A stretch of 64,000 bases of DNA, taken from Varroa destructor (Eukaryota > Arthropoda > Arachnida > Mesostigmata > Varroidae). Made by a program: the position numbers and the translations under genes. The DNA lies in the NCBI RefSeq assembly GCF_002443255.2, contig NW_019211454.1, positions 66,727,282 through 66,791,281 of the forward strand. The letters run 5' to 3'. Below the pieces are notes generated by a model. It was given only the letters and a program-made list of their open reading frames with translations, did not search any database and was not told where the DNA came from. Shown piece by piece: positions 25,568-39,486 of this stretch (position 1 is its first letter; each line of letters begins with the position of its first letter).

Positions 25568-28500
25568 GTTAGTAGGATCGGAACAGCAGACCGTCTGAAC
25601 GGGATATTAAATGTTGACATTTTTGGCGTTGTTGTTCAGGTAGGCAATTCAAATAGATCCCCAACGCCCTCCGCCTTCAGCAAGCGTATTTATATGTTAA
25701 AATGCACATAGTAATTCGCTTCTAATGCTTTCCTTTTGCTATAGGCTATTCGGACAAACAACATACAATCGAATGATCTTGTTTTGCGTTCATGCTATTA
25801 AACATGAGCTGAGAAAACTGGCAGTCTGCTATAGACTGTATTTCTCTTCTTTTCTTGGGAGAACGGCAAGAGTAGGTTTATTTTCACTGCGTAAAAAGCT
25901 AACCACATAAGCGATTCAAATAACTACTAGAAGCGTACACGCAACGCACAACTTACATATCTGGTGGCGCTGCTAGAGCTCCATCTGCATCTCTCCATAG
26001 AATTTCAGCAATGTCAAGCAGGTACACTATATCTGTGTCTATCAGTGCAGACGATTTTCTCGTAGATGTCGTTTGTTTACGTCGAAGCGGTATTGTCGCC
26101 GTAAGCCGATCGCTACGTAATTTCGTTCAATTCGATATCATTCATGAAGGATCGAGAAGCTATATTATAAACGCGTCCATTTTTACTAATATCATAGTAA
26201 TGTATACGCTAAGGTATCAGCGTAAGGCTAATGATCTAGTGGTTTGACAAGAACTCAATAACACCCGAGCACGAATGAATCCATCGCTTAAAAGAAGCTC
26301 GATTATATTGTAAACAGATGAAGATAGATATAAAAACGAAGATCGAATTCAGATTTGAATTTATTTAGTTGTTAGTTACCTGTTACGTAGTTCACTGCTT
26401 GCCGTTCGCATAAAATGTTCAGGAGTATGATATTAAACTTGTTGTTGCCCAATAGTAACATATTTACAAAATTGACTAAATTGGATTTCGTTAGATAGCT
26501 TTCGTAATTATAGAACTTGTTTGATATAATAAAAGTTTTGCAATGCCCCTTCATTAAGTTAACGAAATGATAGATTAAAAACGCCACATATCGCATGATG
26601 GAATCATGGCGCAATATTTACAAGTACTAAGTATGTGTTCACGAAGAACGAGGTTATCTGATGTCCGATGCGAAATAAAGCTTAGCATTCAATCTAAACT
26701 TGATTGGTATTGGTATACTTTTGCACGGAACAGTACATTGAATGTAATACCGTTAATCGTATGGCAATTGGAAATCTGGCGATTCTATCGATTTAATCTA
26801 AAGACTCTTACGTGATTTATATGGAGTTAAAAGGGAAATCCGATGCACCGACATATTTATCTTCATGCGCTTGTTAATTTTTTTTACTATAGTAGATTTG
26901 CCACGCTTGAGAAAGTTGATGTAATGTGTTTTTTTTTTTTAAATGGATCACTAGTTTCTCTCTGGCGGGTGTGCCTGCCCCTTAATGTAAGCAAGGACAA
27001 TGCTGAGATGACCTGCCCCGTTCAGCATTATGCACTTCGACTGGGAGAGATTTCGTAGTTTCGACTATTCACAGTCATCCAGTTCTGGATTCGTGAGTAA
27101 ATTGGCATCGCATAGTTCGATACATATACTGGATTAAGTTCAATTTGTTTAATTCTTCATTTTTTAACCTTCAGTTCCGTAACGTCAACAAACCGCTCTA
27201 TACTGGCACTTCTCGCTTACTTCAGTTTGGATCTGATCCCATCTTCCTCTTTGCTACCAACTTCTACTTTTGATGATTCTAAAAAAGCTGCTGTCTATTC
27301 ACCTGCCGATGTAGTACGAGGTTGTGACCGTTTCAAGTAGCAGCTTCGAAACAAGGCCATTCCGTTATAAAGTAACAGCAACAAACATGTCACCGCACCC
27401 AAGCTGCTGCTAGTACCATCGAATTATTATAGGATTACTAATTAACTATGGAACAAACAACGCCATGTCTCATTTTATTTGTCATCTATCCTTTCATCAA
27501 TCGCCCACAGCGGCTTTTGTTAATACGTCTTTTCTAGACCGATATGGGGGGGGGGGGGTACGTGCGCTAACCACACTCGTTAGCACGACGTGCATCGCGC
27601 TCCCTTATGAGCTCGCTTAACTTGGTTAAACTGTCCGATCAGACGACGCTGCTATCGACACTGGGACGGTGATGTTGCCGACGACGGTCTACATAATAAA
27701 TGGCAGCGTGTAGCGTCGCTTCCATTGCAAGAGTTGATAGCGTTCATTATAACCAGCCGCTGTATTGATGACGAGTCCACGACGCGTCGGTGCCGACATA
27801 GCGGCGACATAGGTAGGAGATAACAAGCGAAGCAACTTCTCAATGATAACAGAGGTCGTAGCCGTAACGGAACGAAAAGGGTTGAAATTTTAAAACGACA
27901 ATTCCGTTGAGGCTTTTGCCAAGCCAAAGAGAAATAGCTCTGAATTCATGGGTAAAGGCCGATTATAACGGCAGCGGCCTCGTTGCGTCGGCGCTAAGAA
28001 CAAAAGACTGGAAAATATTAGATGAAGATGGAGAAACAAGTTCTATTGTCTCCGTAAAACTATCAGTGGTTCTAATACAAGGAGAAGACTGTTAAAAGCT
28101 GAGGCATTTATGTTTATCTTAAGGACTGTTGCTGAATAAATTCTTGTTTTGGTTAGTGTAAGTCTTAATGATATCTGCTTGATAGGATCCTGTTCGATAG
28201 AAACGCTGTAATAACATATAATTACATAAAATGAGATTTTTTCAAGGGAATAGACAGTATTTACGTAACAATATTTCCCACTGCCACCAGAGATATTAAT
28301 CTAAGAAACCCCAAGGTTGCTATACCGGTGTATGTGTATTAATTATATCTTTTAATTGTGCTCAGATGTTTTCCGTTAGCACCGTTTGATTCGTGACGGC
28401 TTGCAAAAACATTTCCGCTACTATCCCAAAAAGTGGATACAGCCGCTAGTTACAGCGGTTAATATCCGAGTTTTTGTTTTCGTTTTTGCTTTTCCCTTTC

Positions 28501-31500
28501 CCTATTCAATCATCCAAAACAGCTTCCTGCCGTTAGCTTATACCTATTAGCCTTTACCGATGTCGAATGTCTTCGATGAGACAAGTTGCTACAGAATATT
28601 TGTCGATTGAACAAAACTACGAGCTTCAGCACAGTCACGTTCCATCGATAAGTAAAACCCGGCCACGCCAAGACAAAATTCAAATGCAACCAAACTTGTT
28701 GACCTCAATAATCATGTGTGTCATCAAGTGTTTCTTCCATTGCTATTGCTGCTGCGGAATAATTGCTAAAGGAATTAATGCGGTGGACTGAAGACGGGTT
28801 TGGCCTGAGAAGACCACACAGTCCCAGATCGTAGTTCTGTAAACGACACACCGACTGGTAACCATAAAAGATCATCGGAGAAAACGCCCCCACACCTCAA
28901 CGTACGCTTACTCGGTACACGCGTGTACAGAGCAGCTCTGTAGTTATCTTCCACGTTGCTCCCCGAACTCGCTTTTCTCCGTGTTAATAAAATTTTACTC
29001 TACTTGTGTTTGCTGCCAGTATGAAGCCGAAAGCATCTTCAGACTGATGATCTCTTCTTTAGTTTCTTTGTCATGTTTGCTTCTTCGATTATTTCTTTAG
29101 GCTTTTGATTTTATCATTGTCTCTTTTTTCGTTCGTCTGCTTTCTGCGTATCAATCTTCAGGCAGTCGCTCGTTTCAGCTTTGATTCTTAATCTTTTCGA
29201 GAGGGCTGTCCACGTTTTTAGATCTTGTTGAAACCCTTTAAGCGTTGCTATGTTATTTTTACTCTCGACTAGTTGTCTTCCCCCTTAGTAAACTTTCATT
29301 ATCTCTTCCCACCCCTAGAATGCTAAATATAAATGATCAGATTTCTCTTCACAATTTTCGACGTTTATTCGTTCACGAACATATTCGCATATGCCGATCA
29401 ACAAAACGGTGTTTTTGACGATGTCTCCGAAATTTGGGCTTGAAACTTGGTCGTTGGCTCATGGCATAAAGATAAGTTTCGTTTTTAAGCTCTTTATATA
29501 ATATTTTATACATTTACTGTTTGATGCTATGGGCATTAAGTACAAAAACTTGATTAACTTCTACCTTGGTGCTTGTGTTATCACCTAATCCATCCAGCTC
29601 AACTTATACTAACTTCCAAAAATAGATTGATAGGTGAAATACCATTTCGAGATACTCTCTTAGCAACAAAGCGAACGAAGCGTGTCAGTTATAGCGGTTG
29701 ACGATGGCGGTTAGCGGGAGAGAGACTTCTTAAACAAATAGGGCAAGGCACATGTTGCATGTTTTGTCGACAGACAGCAGTTTGTTCAAGGTAAAGAGGT
29801 CACCCACAAAGACTTTTGCGATCTCTACCAAACATTGCTCTCAGAGCATGGTTCTTTTGGATTTGGGCCCTACGACATAACTTTAAGTATGTACAGGAAG
29901 TGCATAGCACGGTACCAGCAGCAACAGCGTCTCATGAACATAGGGAAGTCGTTCACGTGAAGCACCAGTCGCCTTGAGCCTCTTCGGAGCCTCAATTGTA
30001 GCACAGCATTTCGATGCGTGACCCGTCGAGGAAGCTTGCCATTTCACCGCCGCCATTTGAAGATGTATTCCCGGGCACACAATAGTGCGGAACATACAAT
30101 TTTGAGTCTCAGCAAGTGCAAGAATATCTGCAACTAAATTTTATTATTGCTCTTGTATTATAGATAAGATAAACCCAATGAAACTCGGCCACGGAAGCTA
30201 CCACGCTGCTATCGAAACTATCGAATGAAGGCAGAACGCTCTTAAAGTGCATGACCAGCTTCAAATAGCTGAGCGTAATGTTACCTATGAACAGTCGAGC
30301 CTTTGCAGAGCTCATCAGAGGCAACACACGATGAGCAAAAACAGAGACAAAATTACGTTAGGCGGTGCCTTTGTTTGAAATGCAAATGGCCCCGGTAGCT
30401 TCCCACGGGATTTATATAGTGTGGAAAAATCTTTTGCTGACTCGATTCGAAAAACTCGACCGAATTGACCCTTTGTTTTCAAAATGTGCATCGCTCATCG
30501 TTGACAAAGTGCGTATATCTTCTAGGAGACACATCGCTTTTTGCAGGAAATTCAGGATGGAGGGTTAGACTTCCGTCACCCCTGCACTAGTTAAAGTTTA
30601 TCAGTGCATGGGAGAGGAAGATGACAGCGATCGATCCTTATTTCCATTACCTTGCTTGGAAAAAAGGCCAATAGAACTATTCGACACATGATCAGTGTTG
30701 CCTAGCTCATAAGTTTTATTATACTCTATGTAATACGCAGTCGTATAGTACACTTTATTTTTGTACATATATAATAGATGTGTTTTAGTTGGCTTGAGGC
30801 TCATCCGTGCACGCCCATCCCATGTGACCCCAACGTGCTTACAAACATTTTGGGTGACATTGTTGATCGAGCACTCAAAACGATAATTTGTCGCATATAC
30901 ACAATCATAATTACGCAATCGTGTATAGGAACTATGTATTCATTTGTAGACGAAGTGTGCGAAAACTATTCTAATCGATATTCTTGTGGCCTGTTTGTAA
31001 TACCCTCCTATCTTTTTCCTTGTACTAACCCTTATAATGAGAACACTGAAAAGAAAATATTTTTCTTGGCTTGGTACCAATGCAGGGGTATATGTAAAAT
31101 TCATAACCTTCGAGTTAGTTTGATTTGTACACTATTTACTTTAGGCATTACGCTATCAGCATCTCAGACCCTCGTCTATCCTGCATAGGATGCGCAACAA
31201 GACATAAGATTGGAAACAGCTTTTTTTTATGTAAATAGGACAGGAAAGGAGTAACGAGTGGGTCTGGTTTTTGATTAAGCATAGCAAAGATATTACGAGA
31301 AATACAATTATTTGCACGAACAATGCTTTAAAATTCATCGTAATTGTTACCTAAATTAGTGAATTATGCTAGCAGCGCCTAAACTTTAGCTGTAACAGTA
31401 ATGTCAAAGAATAGTGCAAGACATCGCGGACTATGCGACCGATCCGTTACCCCCTGTCTCTCGTCTCCTAGCGTGGTTCCTAGCCTATTTAACCATCTAC

Positions 31501-32963
31501 CTATCTAAGTAATCTGTCGAACCATTACCATGTATAGTCGAACCATTACCACTCTGCTTCCGATCGATGTGCGCCTATCTAGCGTAAGATCTCCCGACGA
31601 AAGTGGTTCTATTTTACGTATGTTTATCCGTTTGGCCGTCGACATGGCGTTTATCCCTGTCTGTTTCCCTTTGTTTCTATGACCTGCATTCACCAGCAAT
31701 TCATTTTCCCTGTTTTTTCCGATCCGCTGCTACGTATCGCACCCAACACTGGATTGACGTTTCGACACGAGGGTCGTGCGCGTGTATGCACACATTTATG
31801 CGTTCAGCTAGTTTATCTTCATTCCTTTAACTGCAGTTGATTCTAAGAATGTGTCCTGCGTAAAATCTCATCAGAGACGTCGTCGTGTAATCATTATGTG
31901 ATCGCGTGTTAGCGTGCGCGTCGATTACTACCCCACCTGACGTTGCAGCGGGGTGTGGGCGTACATGTACATACAGATGTTCACACTGAGCTTATTTGGT
32001 AGTGTTTTTATTCGGCCTCTCGTTGGCTTCGTCTATCCACTGACACAACGGCTTATGGTAAATAGAAAATGCAAGAAACGAGATCGTTATATGGTGAACG
32101 GCTTGTGTTATCGAATGCTAGACCGATTTCTAGCAAATGTCCGGTTTCACATTTCCCTGTACACGATTCCCTGTACACTTTCGGTCTTTTATTGCTATTT
32201 TGTCTTTCGTTTTGTCAATCAAATTATATGGCAAAAAGGATCCTATCAATATTTGCGTTTTGTAGCTCGTTCACTCGTCCGTTAGCTTCCAGCCATTAGA
32301 GGTTTGATCGAACTTCGACGATCCAGTCTTTCTAGTCGATCTAGAAGAAGATGATAAAATCCATTTGTTGTTGTGATAATCATAACAACACAGCACCGAC
32401 AATATCAACAGGTTATAAGCGGTGCAATGGCATCAGATATGCTGGGGTGATGGTAGTATTTTATAATATATAAACAGATTACATGCGATCCACCGTAACG
32501 TGTACGTGTTCCGGTTGTTGTACATGAGAAGCTTTTTTTTTTTTTTTCATCTCTTGTAAACAGACATACGCAAGCGAAATATTGGGTGGCATACATCGGT
32601 ATAAGCGGTATTACTAAACTGATACCGCTAATCAATCGCCAAACATTAAAACAATAAAAACTGAAATGATCAGCGTTACGCGCCAAAATTGAATAAGGAA
32701 CATTTATACGCATCGTATAAACGTTCGTTTTTCGATTTTTGCACTTAAATATGATTAGGAGCGCAACTGGTAGTTGTGTAAGTTGATGGATATGCGCAGC
32801 TTATTGAGTTCGGAAGAAGAGGGAAAGCCAGATGTAAATATAGTGTTAATTCCCAGTAACTAAAATCATATTTGAACTTGTTTCGACGATTCCGAGTATA
32901 CTAGCTTACAGTATGAAACGTAGAAATATCGAACATCCTTTCCATAATGTTGTCCTGTTTCAG
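25568..32963 (+). other. intron of the coiled-coil gene
   Basis: A 7.4-kb intron bounded by GTTAGT and TGTTTCAG. Apart from a run of 13 G at 27546-27558 and an imperfect short direct repeat near 31516-31552, nothing beyond ordinary AT-rich sequence was seen. Short open frames in both strands lack coding features. Confidence 0.65.
27546..27558 (+). repeat. G13 homopolymer
   Basis: Thirteen consecutive G in an otherwise AT-rich intron, followed directly by TACG. Confidence 0.9.
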
Positions 32964-33161
32964 GAACTTCAAGAAAGGGTGGCGAGCCTCGAAGAGCTGA
33001 GCGTCAGTCTTCAGTGCGCAATGGAATCAAGTTCCGCATCAGTAGGAGGCTGTTCAACGATAAACCCTGCTCATCAACAATCCAGCCCCTGGCAGACGTC
33101 AAGCAAAGCGCCGGTAACCAGCGGTAACGGTGCCGCTATTAACTATAGTCAAGTTGTACAG
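32964..33161 (+). CDS. coiled-coil gene, exon with heptad start
   Basis: Exactly 66 codons in phase 0 at both ends, flanked by TGTCCTGTTTCAG and CAG|GTTAGA. It opens with ELQERVASLEELSVSLQ, a clear heptad pattern with Leu/Val at core positions, then changes to a Ser/Gly/Gln-rich linker ending INYSQVVQ. Spliced to the preceding exon it gives a continuous helix-prone segment KTLLSVQ-ELQERVASL across the junction, which supports the 25567 donor over the one at 25280. Confidence 0.75.
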
Positions 33162-36100
33162 GTTAGAATCCTACATGTTTCTATTATACATGACAACTTG
33201 GACCAAGATACTTAATGTTGAACTCTTGGTACAAATATGCATTTGCTGGACATCTAACGTTTGAGGCAGATTTGATTTTGTTATACCTACGGACCTGTCG
33301 TGCCTTAGAACGAAAACTAGTTTTTGGTGTGTGTGATCTTTAATATCGTATTGTTTCGGTCAGGGCTGAAGACTGAAATATTTATTATGAATTTATATCT
33401 TCTACACAAAGTCTTCTGTTCGAATGTATAAGTGCTTTGGGTACTTTTCAGAAATAACTTGCTAATATTTCAAAAATGAGCTTTCCTCTATAATTATTGT
33501 TTTCTATTTCTTAGTGCAGCATGTTTTGCTGTTGTCAAGCGCATTGACTTGTAGCTATCGTTCGTTCAGATCCCTAGTACTCTTCCGAATGATTCATGAA
33601 TATAGTTTAACCGAGTCAATGTTCTAGCATCCTAATCCAGTTGGGGTTATAGATACGTAGGCTTGTGTTTGGCCATGTTTTTAGGTCTGTGTACGTATAA
33701 GTATCCGAATCGTGCTATCTATCATAAAGATCATTTCTATCGGTGCTACTTCTACGTAGATACTGAGAGGCTTTAATTCACGCAATAGAGAAAAACTCCT
33801 GGTTCAAGGCTAGGCGCAGATTTACTCCCTGTCAGATAGAATGTCTTCTATGCAAGAATGTTTGGGCTTAGAAGTGTAACGGTTGGATATTTTCCAGCAT
33901 CAGAGCGTTAACGTTTTACTTATTGTTGTCCTGTTTAAACCAGTGTCTGCTTAGTGAGTCGGTGCTCAACCGGCATTTATTATCTATCTGCAATAATCGC
34001 TAACAGTATTCCGCTGATCTCTACCGGGCCATGAAATTTTAGGGTACGTTTGCGGTAGTTTAACTTCGAGTGTGTATGATCACAAACTTAGGCATGATAT
34101 TACTTCTAAATCCAAGGACGCCGTTCATGTTTATTGTCTGAAGTCTGCAGGTAACCGTCTGGTAATCATTACGAACATTCACAAAACTACGTGTTTCAAG
34201 GGATTCCTGGAACAAATTGACTTTCTATCGTTCTATTTGAACGGTATTTTCCATTGCTGTTATGTGTCTTTTGTTCTCATTTTAAAATAACGTAGCTTTT
34301 ATTCAACCTCTGGCAAATCTCTGAGCCTCAAACTTGATCCGCGTCGGATTGGGGGTAGATTGACTGATGGCCCACTGCATGGTTTTGGGCAAGCATACGA
34401 GCGCATAGAGACGTCCATCTTCATGATAACGTTATGCACATACTCCTCTTCGCTGATCAACAATGTACTATAATTAAGCATAAAATATATACAGTTCTAG
34501 ATCTTCTATTTAACCGCTATAACTACTACATCGTACGATGTCATATTACCTATTGTTATTATTGTTTTGCCACTATGGTCACTAACCGTTAGCAAACCGA
34601 AGGAACGAAATACATCGGGCTGACATTAGTTGCACTTTCCTGGGCGGTGCCTTTTGCCTGAGCGGCAAACAAAACAGGGCTAAAATAATAGTCCCATCGC
34701 TGGCCAGATAATGGGAGAATGCTCTCGCAAACGTTTATAGAAAAGGAATGAGATCGGCAGAGGTGAACCGGTCGGCGCAGTAGCAGTAGCGTATAACTAT
34801 GGATGCTCCTTTCTCTGGTCAGATCCTATTTGTGCAAGTTGTACGATTTGCAGGATACGAAGTGACGATTTGAAGACCATTATGATGAGGAAAGTGACTC
34901 TCATTGTGATAGATTTTACCACCCATCCGTCTGAAATACCATTACGGCAAAGAGAAAAATAGAGGAAAAGAAGCTACAGCTGGCCAAGGATTTTAACGGT
35001 AGCTCTGAAGGTTTAGGGCCTTGATTGCCTTCAGGAACAGTGAAATGTCTATTAATCCAACGGTAGAGTCGGTGGCGGTGGCAGAAATTGTGTTTGTTTT
35101 GAACAGAAGGATCATACTTGCCACTTCTCAACAAAGGCCTTCCGGTTCTCATTAACCTTTGCCAACAACAACAGCAAATGAATACAGAAAGGACATTGCG
35201 TTGCGGTTTCATATAGACAAGTGAACAAATGAAAAGAATACTCTTACTTTGTAAAGCTGAAAGTTTTCTTTCACGCGGATGTTGGGCTCTTTTACCCCCC
35301 GGTGGCATGTAATTTTGTTGTTGGTTGATTTAGGCAGTGCATAAACGCATTTCTCTCACCTCCATATTTGAAAAACGACCCTGTCATTATGTGAAGAGGG
35401 CTTTAGAGACACCCTTTAAACCTTTTTATGTCGCCACATATCAAACACTAATGACGTCCTACACGAAATCTTATTAGAAGAAGACCGTATTAGTCAAGAG
35501 CACCCTTAGCAACCAATTATCGTTGTTTGTTCCCAGTGAACGTAGCGATTGCGTAAGAACGTCATCTCGGAGAAACGAACAATGGAGGAAATCTTAATAT
35601 AGCTAGACAAATAATTTACTATCTGTTCAGAGAGTTTTTTTCATAAGTTTGTATCCGACCGGTGTAGTTCCTATCTGTTTGCATATGCTGCCGTATGCTC
35701 TGCTGTCGTTTTGCGTCTGATACCACCGTCGCAGCAGCTGTTCTTCGTCTCAAGTAGATACGATAATAAGTAAGCAGTCGTACGTTTACCCGCTGCACGG
35801 ATATGGATCAGTGGTTCTTGGCAGCGATTTCGATTAGGGCTTTCATCCTGCAACTTCGTGTGCCATATATTAATAGTGTATTTTCTTTTAGTCTAGAGTA
35901 CTGCCTACGATCTATATGACCGTTAAACTATTTCATGGACAAGTATATTGGACAGATTGTTAAAACTATTTCCAAAGACGGAATTACTTCACTAGATAGA
36001 ATACAACGACGAGAATATCGCATTCGTGCTAAGTGGCATCCCCATATTTTCCATATAACGATATCCGTGTCATACTTTTATTATCTGAATAGTAAAAACT

Positions 36101-36184
36101 TCATAATCACGAACCTTGTTCCACTGCTAGTATTAACGTTTTATTTCCTGTTTTGTTCTTCTTGACATCGTGTTTGCTTCGCAG
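33162..36184 (+). other. intron of the coiled-coil gene
   Basis: Three kilobases between CAG|GTTAGA and TTTGCTTCGCAG. No exon, structured RNA or mobile element was recognised. A - strand open frame of 130 codons at 34916-35308 has no supporting features. Confidence 0.65.
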
Positions 36185-36589
36185 AATTCGAAATCGTCGC
36201 GTTCGGCCGATTGCGGTGGCAGCAGTGCAGGAGGCGGAGCGGAAAGCGACAAACAAGACAGCGGACTTGGGGTTGACTCATCATCGAGCCATTCGAGAAA
36301 CAGCCAAACTCCTTCTGCGTCAGGCTCCTCACAGAGCGGCATCAACAGCCATCACAACCCTCATACCTCATCGTCTACGCTTAACATTCACAATACTACA
36401 GCGACAACGACAACAACAGCAGCCCACAATACCACTTCACATCTGAGCCCATCCCATAACCTTCATCACCCCCATCATCATCATACGCGGCCGCAGCATT
36501 TGACGGTCGCCGCTCATGGTACAGGACAGACCAGAGTTAACAATCCGCATCAAAATCAGGCGGACGAATTGCTCGATCTGCTCGATCAG
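36185..36589 (+). CDS. coiled-coil gene, Ser/His/Thr-rich linker exon
   Basis: This exon has 135 codons, phase 0 at both ends, acceptor TTTGCTTCGCAG and donor CAG|GTAGGA. The protein starts NSKSSRSADCGG, then an acidic/serine stretch DKQDSGLGVDSSSSHSRNS that looks like a phosphorylation-prone linker, then Asn/His/Thr runs including HHPHHHH, and ends with ADELLDLLDQ, where helix-forming sequence resumes. No catalytic motif is present. Alternative frames across this exon are also open, as expected from CA-rich repeats, but only this one is in phase with both splice sites and leads into the next heptad exon. Confidence 0.75.
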
Positions 36590-37138
36590 GTAGGAGCAGT
36601 GCAACGATAGCATTCTTGCTAGACGTGACCACAATTATGGTCCCGTTAATAAACGCTTGATATTTCTGTGTAACTATACGAAAGCATTGTAGACACTGTC
36701 TCAGTATGGTATGATATGAAAATAGAAAAGAGTAGAATTTCTTATATTTCATGCCCATATCCATCAAACGTTTAGAATTCTAACAAGTGTACCGAGGCAG
36801 AGATATCGCTCACTGTGGAGTACATTTGCACACCTATGTTGCTTTCAAATAGAATGCAATTTCGTTCCGGTCTACCTCACTCATACGCACTGATTTGTTC
36901 ACGCTGGTAATAACCGAGTCCACTCCCAGGCTACGATCCTGATTATGTTTACGTTTGTACGCACGCGTTCTATCATAACTGACCACTCATGTGAATATAT
37001 AAAATTGTCATTTCCCGTTGATACTTCTGCCCGGCCCATTTCATGTTTTACTATCTTGGACGTTCGGTAAACGACCTACCTGTCTGAAAAAAGATCTGCG
37101 AGCGCGGCAACCACCTTCGGGATTTCGCATCCAGTCAG
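36590..37138 (+). other. intron of the coiled-coil gene
   Basis: A 549-base intron starting GTAGGA and ending CATCCAGTCAG. The pyrimidine tract before the acceptor is weak; an AG four bases earlier would break the frame, so the later one was chosen. Confidence 0.55.
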
Positions 37139-37300
37139 CAACAGCTGCAGCAACTCAATTCAGATTTGGCGGGCATGGGAGACGCACAGCTGCTCAAAGA
37201 GAACCGCGAACTCAAGAGGCTACTACACAAGACCGAAGATGAGAAAAAAGCTCTTAAAGACCAGATACGAGCCTACGAAAGCCAGCTCCATCGCTTACAG
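37139..37300 (+). CDS. coiled-coil gene, core coiled-coil exon
   Basis: Fifty-four codons, phase 0 at both ends, donor CAG|GTACGA. This is the most convincing structural segment of the protein: QQLQQLNSDL, then DAQLLKENRELKRLL and KALKDQIRAYESQLHRLQ, with Leu/Ile at a and d positions and many Glu/Lys/Arg/Gln. It reads as a parallel coiled coil continuing into the next exon. Weak resemblance to leucine-zipper segments of several cytoskeletal and junction scaffold proteins was noticed, but such resemblance is not specific and no family name is given. Confidence 0.8.
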
Positions 37301-37546
37301 GTACGAAGGTTCCAAGAGAACATTGTTCCACATTTACTTATTAGCGAGGAACAAATATTTACATGAGTAAACTAACTTTGCTCTGCTATGCATAATTTTA
37401 AGTTGTAGAATATCCTTGATGCCACGCCTTCACGTGAAGAATTATTGACACCCAATCTGGTATCCACCAACGCTTCTTTGTGCTCTATAATTAGAAGACG
37501 CTTGTAAAAGGTGTAATAAGATTTGCTTTTAGTAGATTCTCGGTAT

Positions 37547-37646
37547 NNNNNNNNNNNNNNNNNNNNNNNNNNNNNNNNNNNNNNNNNNNNNNNNNNNNNN
37601 NNNNNNNNNNNNNNNNNNNNNNNNNNNNNNNNNNNNNNNNNNNNNN
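37547..37646. other. assembly gap (100 N)
   Basis: Exactly 100 N, the conventional placeholder for a scaffold join of unknown true size. It lies 246 bases after a coding exon. Confidence 0.98.
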
Positions 37647-39486
37647 ATATATTTTAATACGAGCATGTTACCGTAGTTTAAGGGTTATAAAGATATGTTA
37701 CCATTGTGTCAGTCGTTCCTTTTGTATTTAATATGATCGCTTTCTGAAAAATCCCACTAATGCTAATGTCCGATTAAGGCAACGATGTCACCTAACCTAT
37801 ACCTTGTATTCATTACCCGGACGCGTTGACTTTCTCACAGAGTTAGAACTGAGAGAACTTGATACCCATTTGGAGCCTTTTATAGCATTAGCTTTAGATA
37901 TATAATTTACTGTGAAACGCAAATATTCGTTACTTCTCCCAGGAAAACCAGCGTAAGCTGTGTATGTCTCTGTGCCATTGATCGCACCAGCATACCATCC
38001 TATCAACAATGGTATTTTTAGAGCTTGTGTCAGGAGAAACACACGTTCGAACTTCCGTGTTTATACCAACATAACATGCTTTGCCTTGTTTCTCTTCACG
38101 CTAGGTTAGACTATTGAATCAACTTTTCACCTTCGCATGGGATTATCTGTGTGCCCATTTTGATGCCACCGCAAAAAGGTGATATGTATCTATCTTTAGG
38201 CGTTGAGCAAGTCTTCTTACTTATCTTATTTAGATTATTTGGCATCTTCAACTTCCTAGTTCCTAGGTTCTTACGGAGCAAACCGTCAAGGTAGCAACAT
38301 GACCACAAGAGGTTTGTAGTAGATAGATATTATTTTGGAAGCCAATTAAACACTGTATTTGCAGACAACCATGTCGTTCATCAAAGGCAGGTTGAAAAAA
38401 AAGCTAAGCCTCTCTCGAAGTGTTGAGGAGAGAAAAAAATTATTTGCAAAAACTAATCGACCCTAGTTTCCCGAACCCACGGATACAGAAATGTCCTTGC
38501 CAAACTACTCTTAAGAACTAGACTCACAATATACACAGGGAAAAAAATATTGGCCAGATCCGCGTTCGATATAGAGTGATTAGAATAGAATCAGAAAAAA
38601 ATTATCAGAAAAAAAATCTGACGCGGTCTCTGCGGGAAATAAAATTGGTTTTAGTTGCATCGGTACTGGGTGTTTCTTGTAATCTCTATGGCTTAATGAT
38701 GAATCTCCAATGAAATATGGAGTGCACATGTGGACGGTGAGAAAATAAATATATACGCAAGGTCAAAAAGTAATCTTGAATACGTTATCTAAGGAAAATC
38801 TAAAAACCGGTTCCTTTGCCTCGCTTGCTGGCCTATGACGATCCGCATTTCCTCAGCGCCTGCTGATCTGTGAGAGGTTTCGCAATATTAAAAAATCGTC
38901 GGATGAACGCCCTGATATCGCCTTAAAAATTAGGCAGCAATTTTAATCTCATGTCAAAATCATTTTCTTTGCGGACGGTGGCCTACGTCCACTTCAAATA
39001 TTAGACTCGTATTTCCTGGTAACAATTAGAATTAGCATACTGTCTTAGAGGTATCACTGAACTAATTACTTCTTTTGACACGGTTTTCCACGTACCATTT
39101 TTTAGCGGGGAAGCAGTAACAATCAGATTGAGAATATCTATAGTTTGGATTGTGACGACGCTTTTCAAGGGAATTCAAGGAACATGCAGCCCGCCCTATA
39201 TACAGCCCCTTCCTTTATACCTAATATTTACATATACGAATATCCGATGCCTTGACGCAAAAAGGTTTTCCTGATTACCTAAAAGATATATTTTTTTTTA
39301 CTTATTTTCTCACACAAAAACTTATGCATTCTAGTTTGAAGATAACTGATAATTGTAGGGTCGTTTACCGCGAAGCTTTGAGCTATGGAGTGAATTTAAA
39401 AAGGAAACACAACTGAGTAGATCGTTTTAAAAATAATGGATATATTTTAATATTATTAAGTGCCATTGTCTATATAAGCAACACAG

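Noticed and set aside
36153..36446. Arg/Thr-rich second frame across the linker exon
   Set aside because: Not in phase with the splice sites; CA-rich repeats keep all frames open.
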